Part shown: positions 40,914 to 47,315 of the stretch, piece after piece
Position numbering within the stretch: position 1 is the stretch's first letter
How the letters are laid out: each line of letters begins with the position of its first letter
Origin: Sherwoodlollariibacterium sp049275655
GTDB lineage: Bacteria > Omnitrophota > Gorgyraeia > Gygaellales > Profunditerraquicolaceae
DNA: 47,315 nt
Direction: 5' to 3'
Assembly: GCA_049275655.1 (NCBI GenBank)
Contig: JBASUY010000036.1
Coordinates: forward strand, 1 to 47,315
Position numbers and translations under genes: made by a program
Notes under the pieces: model-generated
The model's database searches: none
What the model was told of the DNA's origin: nothing
What the model saw: the letters and a program-made list of their open reading frames with translations, nothing else

Positions 40914-42743
40914 ATGAATCAGAAACTTATTAGCGTTAAGATTAACGGAGGATATTATGATGTCCCTGAGGGCGTTACTATCTTAAAGGCTTGTCAGGAT
41001 GTAGGGATAGATATTCCTACCCTTTGTTATTTAGAAGGCATTAATGAGGAGGGAGCTTGCTCTATTTGTCTAGTTGAGGTTAAAGGGGCTAAGACGCTCT
41101 TGCGTTCTTGCGTAAGCAAGGTAAGCCAGCATATGGAGATATGCACTAACTCCGAACGGGTGCGTAAGGCGCGGAGGTTAAATATAGAGCTTTTATTAGC
41201 CAGCCATCCGGATGACTGCTTATCTTGCGAACGTAACCAGAATTGCCGCCTTAGGCTCTTAGCCTATGATATGGGGGTTAAGGATATCCGTTTTGAAAAG
41301 AAGAAACCCTTTGATAGAAATAAAGATTTAACCAGTCCTTCTTTAGTAAGGGACCCTGATAAATGCATACTTTGTGAAAGGTGCATTGCAGTTTGCAGTA
41401 AAGTTCAGGGAGTAGAAGCTATTAATTTATCAGGAAGGGGCAAACAAACAAAGGTTTCAACTTTTTTTGATAAGGGCTTGGCGAATTCAACTTGTATTAA
41501 TTGCGGGCAGTGTCTTTTAGTTTGTCCAACAGGGGCAATAGTGGAGAAGGATTCTATTGAAGATGTTTGGAGGGCGATAGAGGATCCTAAAAAAATTGTT
41601 TTAGTGCAGACTGCCCCGGCTGTAAGGGTTGCCTTGGGTGAAGAGTTTGGGATGCAGGAGGGTGCTTTAGTTACAGGGAAGATGGTTGCAGCTTTACGTA
41701 GGTTAGGGTTTTCAAAGATATTTGATACGCAATTTACCGCGGACCTTACTATAGTTGAAGAAGGCAATGAGCTTTTAAGGAGGTTAAAATCTAAAGGGAG
41801 ATTGCCGATGTTAACCTCTTGTTCTCCCGGATGGATAAGATTTGCGGAATTATTCTTTCCAAAAGCCTTGCCCCATATATCAACATGTAAATCTCCTCAG
41901 CAGATGTTTGGGGCGGTTGTTAAGACCTATTACGCTAAAAAGATGAATATTGACCCGCGCGATATTATCGTGGTTTCAATTATGCCCTGTACTGCCAAAA
42001 AATATGAAGCTAAGCGCCCTGAGATGGTAAATGCCTTTAATTATTGGAAGGATAGTTTAAAATTAACTAATGGAGAAGTATTCCCTGATGTTGATTATGT
42101 TCTTACAACCCGGGAAGCAGCAAGGATGATAAAGGAGATAGGGGTTAATTTTGATTTGCTTAAAGAAGAAGAGTTTGATGATCCTCTTGGTATTTCTACC
42201 GGGGCAGGAACGATATTTGGCGTTACCGGTGGAGTTATGGAGGCGGCCTTGCGTACGGTTTATGAGGTTATTACCGGAAGTGAAGTCCCCTTTGATAAAT
42301 TGAATATAATTCCGGTGCGCGGATTTTCCTATTTAAGAAGAGTAGAGATCCCCATAAAAAAGACGGTTGGAGAGTGGAAATTTCTTGAAGGTAAGATACT
42401 GAAGCTTATGGTTGGTCATACTATTGCCAGCGCGCGAAAGATTATGGAGATGCTTGTAACCGGAGAATTAGATGATTATCATTTTATTGAAATTATGACT
42501 TGTCCCGGGGGTTGCCTTGGCGGAGGAGGCCAGCCTATAAGCGATAATCCTGCGGTAGCTAATGAGAGGCGTAAAGAAGCTGTGTATAGGGAAGATGAGG
42601 GCCTGCCTATTAGAAAGTCCCACGATAACCCTTCTCTTAAGGCGATATACAAAGAGTTTTTTACTGACGGGCCATGTGGGCATTTAAGCCATGAGTTGCT
42701 GCATACGCATTATAATCTTTATGCGGGAAAAGAAATTATTTAA
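40914..42743 (+). CDS. hydA: [FeFe] hydrogenase catalytic subunit HydA
   Basis: 609 aa. H-cluster ligands: Cys303 in TSCSPGW, Cys359 in MPCTAKKYE, and Cys530/Cys534 in TCPGGCLGGGGQP. N-terminal accessory clusters: [2Fe-2S] Cys38, 49, 52 and 66; His98/Cys102/105/111 (a His-Cys3 [4Fe-4S]); two ferredoxin-type sets at Cys151-161 and Cys194-204. The C-terminal small-subunit domain is present. All key residues intact, so it should be active but oxygen-sensitive. Group A (multimeric, bifurcating-type) is likely from the neighbours. Maturases HydE, HydF and HydG are not in the window. Confidence 0.97.
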   Translation: MNQKLISVKINGGYYDVPEGVTILKACQDVGIDIPTLCYLEGINEEGACSICLVEVKGAKTLLRSCVSKVSQHMEICTNSERVRKARRLNIELLLASHPDDCLSCERNQNCRLRLLAYDMGVKDIRFEKKKPFDRNKDLTSPSLVRDPDKCILCERCIAVCSKVQGVEAINLSGRGKQTKVSTFFDKGLANSTCINCGQCLLVCPTGAIVEKDSIEDVWRAIEDPKKIVLVQTAPAVRVALGEEFGMQEGALVTGKMVAALRRLGFSKIFDTQFTADLTIVEEGNELLRRLKSKGRLPMLTSCSPGWIRFAELFFPKALPHISTCKSPQQMFGAVVKTYYAKKMNIDPRDIIVVSIMPCTAKKYEAKRPEMVNAFNYWKDSLKLTNGEVFPDVDYVLTTREAARMIKEIGVNFDLLKEEEFDDPLGISTGAGTIFGVTGGVMEAALRTVYEVITGSEVPFDKLNIIPVRGFSYLRRVEIPIKKTVGEWKFLEGKILKLMVGHTIASARKIMEMLVTGELDDYHFIEIMTCPGGCLGGGGQPISDNPAVANERRKEAVYREDEGLPIRKSHDNPSLKAIYKEFFTDGPCGHLSHELLHTHYNLYAGKEII

Positions 42744-42759
42744 GAAAAAGGAGAGTCTT

Positions 42760-42831
42760 ATGAATAGATTTTTATACGACGGAATGGTGGATATAAGGTT
42801 TAAACTCTTTAAGAAATTCGAGGGAAGATAG
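42760..42831 (+). CDS. 23-aa small ORF abutting the Na/Pi cotransporter gene
   Basis: ATG 42760 to TAG 42829-42831, with Shine-Dalgarno AAGGAG 6 nt upstream. The peptide is basic and aromatic (ends FKLFKKFEGR). The next gene's ATG follows the stop with no gap. It may be a translational coupling leader or a small protein. No homologs recognised. Confidence 0.5.
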   Translation: MNRFLYDGMVDIRFKLFKKFEGR

Positions 42832-44442
42832 ATGGCACAGGAGATTATATTTGGAGTTTTAGGCGGATTAGGGCTTTTTATCTACGGTATCCGCAAGATG
42901 AGCGACGGACTACACAAGGCAAGCGGGGAGAAGTTGCGCAAGATTTTACACTCTTTAACCAAGGGCCCTAAGAGAGGAGTTTTAGTAGGCGCAGGGATAA
43001 CCAGTTTAATACAGTCTTCCTCTGCGACTACGGTTATGGTTGTCGGGTTTGTAAATGCGGGGCTTATGACCCTTACTCAGTCTTTAGGGGTTATCTTTGG
43101 GGCTAATATCGGCACTACCATAACTGCCCAGTTAATCGCCTTTAAGCTCACTGATTATGCATTGCCGGTTATAGGGGTTGCTATGTTTGTGGCGGTGGTA
43201 TCAAAGCGTAGGATCCATAAGAATATAGCGGAATGTTTCTTAGGATTTGGCATTCTTTTCTTAGGGCTAAATATCTTAACGCAGGTTATAAAGCCGCTCG
43301 GTGACTTACAGTCCTTCAAGGATATTTTATTAAATTTTGCCGGAAACCCTTTATTAGGGGTATTAGCCGGTACCCTTGTGACTGCTATTATGCAGAGTAG
43401 CTCGGTTACTACAGGTATGATTTTAGGTTTATCTATGGCCGGGCTTATTAATTTAGAATTAGCCTTACCCTTAGTCTTAGGTTGTAATATCGGAACTTGT
43501 GTTACTGCTTTAATCGCTTCCTTTGGGACTAGCGTGGGTGCAAAGAGGGCCGCTGCCGCGCATATAATTTTTAATATCGTCGGAGTCGCAATATTTTTGC
43601 CTTTTTTAGTTCCTTTTAAACATCTTGTCTTTTTTACATCTTCTGATACTACAAGACAGATAGCCAATGCCCACACCCTGTTTAACGTTATAAATACATT
43701 AATATTCATCCCCCTTATTCCTCTCTTTGCTAAGTTTCTTAACTTTATTATAAAAGGCAAAGAAGAAGAGGAGGTAGAGTATCTTCCTAAGTTTCTTGAG
43801 AGGCATCTTTTAAATACCCCTCCCATAGCTATAGAGGCGGCTATTAAAGAGATAGTAAGGACTTTGAGTTTAACTAAAAAGATGATTATAATAGCAAGCA
43901 ATAGTTTTATAAATAATGACTTAAGGTCCTTAGAGAAGATTACCCGTAGGGAAGAGGCAGTTGATTCTTTAAGGGAGGCTATTACCGATTATTTAGTCCA
44001 ACTTATGCAGAATCCCTTAAGCCCTAATGAGTCTAAAAAGATACCACCCTTAATCCATGCAATTAATGACGTAGAGAGGATAGGAGATCACGCGGAAAAC
44101 TTACGCGACTTAGCCGAGCAGAAGATAGAGAATAGGCTTTCCTTTAGCGTTTTGGCAGTTGAAGAATTGCAGAGGATGTTTGGCCAGATAGATAAGATGA
44201 TTGATTGCTCTATAAAGGCCTTGCAATTCGGGGATTTAAATGAGGCAAAATTTGTCATGGATGAGGAGTGTCAAATTAATCTTGTACGCGATAGGCTTAA
44301 GAATAACCATACTAAGCGTTTGGAAGAAGGAAAGTGTAATGTTCTTTCTGGGGTAGTCTTTCTTGATATTATAAGCAACCTTGAGAAGATAGGAGATCAT
44401 CTTAATAACGTAGCCCAGGCAGTTATGGTAGGTTTGCAGTAG
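42832..44442 (+). CDS. Na+/phosphate cotransporter (NptA/YjbB-like) with PhoU-like C-terminal domain
   Basis: 536 aa. Two Na_Pi_cotrans repeats: ITSLIQSSSATTVMVVGFV (about 57-75) and TLVTAIMQSSSVTTGMILG (about 182-200), both with the QSSS motif; GANIGTT and GCNIGTC are the matching segments. Residues about 345-536 form a PhoU-like helical bundle (INDVERIGDHAENL and ISNLEKIGDHLNNV). Imports or balances phosphate using a sodium gradient. It follows the small ORF directly and may be in the hydrogenase transcript. Confidence 0.93.
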   Translation: MAQEIIFGVLGGLGLFIYGIRKMSDGLHKASGEKLRKILHSLTKGPKRGVLVGAGITSLIQSSSATTVMVVGFVNAGLMTLTQSLGVIFGANIGTTITAQLIAFKLTDYALPVIGVAMFVAVVSKRRIHKNIAECFLGFGILFLGLNILTQVIKPLGDLQSFKDILLNFAGNPLLGVLAGTLVTAIMQSSSVTTGMILGLSMAGLINLELALPLVLGCNIGTCVTALIASFGTSVGAKRAAAAHIIFNIVGVAIFLPFLVPFKHLVFFTSSDTTRQIANAHTLFNVINTLIFIPLIPLFAKFLNFIIKGKEEEEVEYLPKFLERHLLNTPPIAIEAAIKEIVRTLSLTKKMIIIASNSFINNDLRSLEKITRREEAVDSLREAITDYLVQLMQNPLSPNESKKIPPLIHAINDVERIGDHAENLRDLAEQKIENRLSFSVLAVEELQRMFGQIDKMIDCSIKALQFGDLNEAKFVMDEECQINLVRDRLKNNHTKRLEEGKCNVLSGVVFLDIISNLEKIGDHLNNVAQAVMVGLQ

Positions 44443-44472
44443 GGGAATAGTAAGTAGTTAATATATATTATT

Positions 44473-44565
44473 GCGGGGAGGTTGTAAGAGCGCAGCCTGA
44501 GAGTTCCGGGGAAGACCGGATTACCCTTTAAAATACCTGATCTGGATAATGCCAGCGTAGGGATA
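44473..44565 (+). promoter_or_regulatory. TPP riboswitch (THI element)
   Basis: Aptamer landmarks in order: GCGGGGAG at the start, CCTGAGA for the pyrimidine pocket, ACCCTTTAAAATACCTGATC, then TGGATAATGCCAGCGTAGGGA. P1 closes around GGGG/GGGA-type ends. It precedes a terminator and thi4, so binding of thiamine pyrophosphate should favour termination. Confidence 0.95.
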
Positions 44566-44579
44566 GAAAAAGTTTGTAG

Positions 44580-44608
44580 CCCTTATGCGTTTGGCATAAG
44601 GGTTTTTT
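44580..44608 (+). terminator. Riboswitch-controlled Rho-independent terminator
   Basis: CCCTTATGC (44580-44588) and GCATAAGGG (44594-44602) form a 9-bp stem with loop GTTTG, followed by six T. Confidence 0.92.
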
Positions 44609-44640
44609 GTTAAGTTTAATGGAAAACAAAGGAGGGTCGG

Positions 44641-45414
44641 ATGAGGATTGATGAATTAGTAGTCTCTAAAGCAATAATTGAATCTTACAAAGAAAAATTA
44701 GTTAAGGCATTAGATGTTGATGTGGCTATAGTAGGCGCAGGCCCGTCAGGTTTAGTCTGTGGGTATTATCTTGCTAAAGAGAAGTTAAAGGTTGCCCTTT
44801 TTGAACGTAAGCTCTCCATAGGCGGAGGGATGTGGGGCGGAGGGATTATGTTTAATCAGATAGTAGTACAAAAAGACGCAAAACCTATCCTTGATGAGTT
44901 AGGGGTAAAAACAAGAGCGTATCAAGAAGGGTATTATTTAGCTGATGCAATAGAATCAATATCAACCCTAACCTCTAAGGCAGTTAAAGCAGGGGTTAGT
45001 ATCTTTAATCTTTTAAGCGTAGAGGATGTATTAGTTAGGGGTAAGCGCGTTTGCGGATTAGTCTTAAATTGGAGCGCAGTAGAGATGGCAGGGCTTCATG
45101 TTGACCCGATATCTATGCGTTCTAGATATATAGTAGATGCTACCGGGCATGCAGCTGAGGTTGCAAGGATAGTAGAGAGAAAATCCGGGATAAGGCTTAA
45201 AACAAAGACTGGTAGGATAATCGAAGAAGGTTCTATGGATGCTGATTTAGCAGAAAAGCTGACAATAAGTAATTCTAAGGAAGCCTGTCCCGGGCTTTAT
45301 GTATGCGGAATGTGTGCTAATAGCGTTTTTGGAGGCCCGCGTATGGGGCCCATCTTTGGAGGGATGCTTTTAAGTGGCAGGAGAGTCGCTTCAAAGATTA
45401 TTAAAATTATTTAA
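44641..45414 (+). CDS. thi4: Thiamine thiazole synthase Thi4, His-type (sulfide-dependent)
   Basis: 257 aa; makes the thiazole moiety from NAD and glycine. Rossmann motif AIVGAGPSGLVCGYYLA near residues 29-45 and GGGMWGGG (61-68) are diagnostic. Where yeast Thi4 has its sacrificial cysteine, this protein has His153 (GLHVDP), as in archaeal enzymes that take sulfur from free sulfide and turn over repeatedly. Late GPRMGPIFGGMLLSG is conserved. The TPP riboswitch directly upstream supports the role. No other thi genes follow. GGAGG Shine-Dalgarno is present before the ATG. Confidence 0.92.
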   Translation: MRIDELVVSKAIIESYKEKLVKALDVDVAIVGAGPSGLVCGYYLAKEKLKVALFERKLSIGGGMWGGGIMFNQIVVQKDAKPILDELGVKTRAYQEGYYLADAIESISTLTSKAVKAGVSIFNLLSVEDVLVRGKRVCGLVLNWSAVEMAGLHVDPISMRSRYIVDATGHAAEVARIVERKSGIRLKTKTGRIIEEGSMDADLAEKLTISNSKEACPGLYVCGMCANSVFGGPRMGPIFGGMLLSGRRVASKIIKII

Positions 45415-45435
45415 CCCTTGCATAAAGGTAAAGGG

Positions 45436-45453
45436 TATATATAATTATATATA
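45436..45453. repeat. 18-bp perfect A/T palindrome between thi4 and the OtsA-type gene
   Basis: TATATATAA followed by its reverse complement. It has no T-run and no GC stem; an adjoining ACCCTT...AAGGGT pair is weak. It could be a promoter or AT-rich spacer. Nothing else is visible in 45415-45516. Confidence 0.4.
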
Positions 45454-45516
45454 TCGTTATCGGCTGATGAATGTTATTAATTAAAGTTTATTTTTTAAAT
45501 TTTTAAGAGTTAAAAG

Positions 45517-47315
45517 ATGAAGAGAGTATTACTTTTTATCCTACCGATTCTTATAATTATTTCCGTTGTCTTTACCCTCTTTGGCGTTGTCCAGGCGCGC
45601 TATACGCAGGATAAGTTGATGGATGATTTAAGGCGCAAGGCAAGAACCATAGATGAGAGCATGGAGATTGCAGTAAGGGGTATTTTAATAAATAACGATT
45701 TAAAATCAGCCAACCGATTAGTAGAGAGTTTTCAAAAAAGAGAAAGGCTACAGGGTTCGGTACTTTATAATAGCCAAGGCAATATTATAGCTATAACTGA
45801 GCGGATATCTGATTGGAAGGAAAAAGAGAAACCCTATATAAAGGATATACTTGAAAAGAAGAGCGCGCGCGGGTCTGTGGAGACCTTTAATGAGTATTCT
45901 GTTTATAGTTATATAATGCCTGTTTTAGACGATGAGGGGAATGTATTAGGGTTAGTTGAGGTAATTTACGATACCTCTTATCTATTTAATATTCTTTCAG
46001 AGATGTGGAGGAGGATAAGCACTACTCTGATTATCCTAATTCTACTTATCGGTTTAACGGCATTTTTAATTCAGAGACAAATTTTTATTCTTCCTGTCCG
46101 CAGGCTTACAAACTGGTTTAGCCATTTTCAAAGAGGCGAGATTGATAAACTTAAGCCCTTTGAGGAGAAGGGTGAGTTTGGTAAGTTAATTAGCGAGGTT
46201 GAGCAGGTAGCCTTAGGTTTAAGGGTAGCGCGTAAAGTAGTAACTGAAGAGGCGCATACGCGTGTTCAAAAAGAAGAGGTTTGGACTCAAGGTAAACTTA
46301 GGGATTTGATTCACGCTAAATTAGGGGAGAATGCTTTTTTTGTCGTATCTAACCGTCAGCCTTTTATGCATATTTTAGATAAGGTAAGTAATAAGGTTCG
46401 TTGCGTAAGGCCGGCAAGCGGTGTGGTTACTGCTATAGACCCTATTCTACGTGCCTGCGGAGGGACTTGGGTTGCGCATGGAAGCGGAGACGCAGATAAA
46501 AAGATGGTAAACTCTAAGGATAAATTAGGCGTGCCTCCTGAGGATATCCGCTACATATTAAAGAGGGTTTGGTTAAATAAAGAAGAGGAGGAGGGTTACT
46601 ACTACGGATTTTCTAATGAGGGCTTATGGCCCCTTTGTCACGTAACGCATACCCGCCCGATATTTAGAGAGAATGATTGGCAGATGTATAAGAAGGTTAA
46701 TTATAAATTTACCGAGAGCTTATTATCCGAGCTTCCGGCTAAAAGTCCCTTTATCTTCTTGCAAGATTACCACTTTACCCTTGTGGCTAAAATGATAAAG
46801 GAAAAACGTCCGGATGCTACAATAGCCTTGTTTTGGCATATACCTTGGCCTAATCCTGAGGTATTCTCAATCTGCCCTTATCAGCAGGAGATATTAGAAG
46901 GGATGCTTGCTTGTGACCTGATAGGTTTTCAAGTGCAGAATCATTGCAATAATTTTTTAGATACCGCTAATAGGTTGATAGAATGTAGGGTTGATACTGA
47001 AAAGTTTTCAGTTGTTAGGGCAGATAAAGAGACCTTGGTAAGGTCTTTTCCTATTAGCATAGATGGATATTTTAATTCTAACATTGATAAGGATAACAAG
47101 GCATTAAAAGAGATAAAGAACGAATACGGCCTTGAGGGGAAGATTATTGGCGTAGGAGTAGATAGGATAGATTATACTAAAGGTTTAGCTGAAAGGGTCC
47201 TTGCGATAGATAGATTTTTAGAGAAATACCCTGAATATAAGGGCAAGTTTGTCTTTATTCAGCTTGCTGCTCCCAGCAGGACGCATATTAAACGTTATCA
47301 TGAGTTGACGGGAGA
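45517..47315 (+). CDS. Membrane sensor-HAMP protein fused to trehalose-6-phosphate synthase (GT20), 3' end cut
   Basis: Open to the window end (599 codons seen). Residues about 4-24 and 168-188 are transmembrane helices that bracket an extracytoplasmic region with CACHE/PAS-like strands (GSVLYNSQGNIIAIT, then YSYIMPVLDDEGNVLGLVEV). A HAMP-like segment follows (PVRRLTNWF, 195-250). From about 274 the OtsA domain begins: FFVVSNRQP, GGTWVAHGSGDAD, FLQDYHFTLV, IALFWHIPWPNPEVF, and VDRIDYTKG near 548. About the last 150-200 residues lie outside. The OtsA part should use UDP- or GDP-glucose and glucose-6-phosphate. OtsB is not seen. Confidence 0.88.
   Translation, partial: MKRVLLFILPILIIISVVFTLFGVVQARYTQDKLMDDLRRKARTIDESMEIAVRGILINNDLKSANRLVESFQKRERLQGSVLYNSQGNIIAITERISDWKEKEKPYIKDILEKKSARGSVETFNEYSVYSYIMPVLDDEGNVLGLVEVIYDTSYLFNILSEMWRRISTTLIILILLIGLTAFLIQRQIFILPVRRLTNWFSHFQRGEIDKLKPFEEKGEFGKLISEVEQVALGLRVARKVVTEEAHTRVQKEEVWTQGKLRDLIHAKLGENAFFVVSNRQPFMHILDKVSNKVRCVRPASGVVTAIDPILRACGGTWVAHGSGDADKKMVNSKDKLGVPPEDIRYILKRVWLNKEEEEGYYYGFSNEGLWPLCHVTHTRPIFRENDWQMYKKVNYKFTESLLSELPAKSPFIFLQDYHFTLVAKMIKEKRPDATIALFWHIPWPNPEVFSICPYQQEILEGMLACDLIGFQVQNHCNNFLDTANRLIECRVDTEKFSVVRADKETLVRSFPISIDGYFNSNIDKDNKALKEIKNEYGLEGKIIGVGVDRIDYTKGLAERVLAIDRFLEKYPEYKGKFVFIQLAAPSRTHIKRYHELTG

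Noticed and set aside
43155..43901. 248-codon minus-strand frame over the Na/Pi cotransporter gene
   Set aside because: Antisense shadow of helical repeats; no start context, no family features.

Overview
The window looks like a piece of chromosome from an anaerobic, diderm, low-GC bacterium of the PVC or neighbouring candidate phyla. Candidatus Omnitrophota is my best guess, from the overall gene repertoire; this is inference, because there is no rRNA here to settle it. A double-membrane envelope is indicated by LptF and LptG and by several lipoproteins. Anaerobic life is indicated by an [FeFe] hydrogenase with NADH-dehydrogenase-like partners, a two-subunit Fe-S fumarase, a Thi4 with His at the sulfur-donor site, and a radical-SAM enzyme. 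Apart from short repeats I see no insertion sequence, prophage, CRISPR array or integrase.

Layout. (1) 1-7.9 kb: the 3' end of alr; a leftward comF-lptF-lptG operon; a divergent rightward run of pyrE, a flavoprotein, a Maf-M48 peptidase joined ORF and a GH39/GH5-like glycosidase. (2) 7.9-15.8 kb: tRNA-Leu(CAG) on the minus strand, smpB and ssrA (tmRNA), a lipoprotein amidase, murI, the complete queD-queC-queE-queF set for preQ1, both fumarase subunits, rph and rdgB. Three copies of one 37-38 nt palindromic repeat lie at gene ends here. (3) 15.8-18.8 kb: tRNA-Pro, tRNA-Arg and tRNA-His alternate with an AT-rich HTH gene, an AsmA/DUF748-like protein and a methyltransferase. (4) 18.9-28 kb: mixed single genes: an ABC transporter pair, a secreted coiled-coil protein with its own promoter and terminator, a radical-SAM protein, glutamate dehydrogenase, a RecB/Cas4-like nuclease, a methyltransferase, a membrane-anchored trypsin-like protease, a double-receiver regulator and an alpha/beta hydrolase. 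(5) 28-37.1 kb: clpB, a ZIP transporter, a membrane-anchored small heat-shock protein, an M15 peptidase, an unknown His-rich membrane protein, a DapB-like reductase behind a possible attenuator, an M50 protease, a penicillin-binding-type serine hydrolase and an MscS channel. (6) 37.1-44.4 kb: a hydrogenase operon with its own promoter (NuoE-like, NuoF-GltD fusion, HydA), a 23-codon ORF and a Na/Pi cotransporter. (7) 44.4 kb to the end: a TPP riboswitch and terminator controlling thi4, then a sensor-HAMP-trehalose-6-phosphate synthase gene cut by the window end.

How genes work together. The hydrogenase operon is probably an electron-bifurcating or confurcating H2/ferredoxin/NAD(P) complex; the fused GltD-like half adds a second flavin and pyridine-nucleotide site. 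The que genes form a compact preQ1 operon behind murI. SmpB and ssrA form the ribosome-rescue pair. Promoters matching TTGACA-N16-18-TATAAT recur in front of several genes, and in the comF/pyrE divergon they sit so close to the start codons that both mRNAs should be leaderless.

The most unusual items are the stop-codon-associated repeats, the multidomain fusions (Maf-M48, NuoF-GltD, sensor-HAMP-OtsA), the long tmRNA tag, the tRNA/coding overlap at 7.88 kb and the DapB-like leader. None of them amounts to a proven new system. All annotation is by eye, with no database search.
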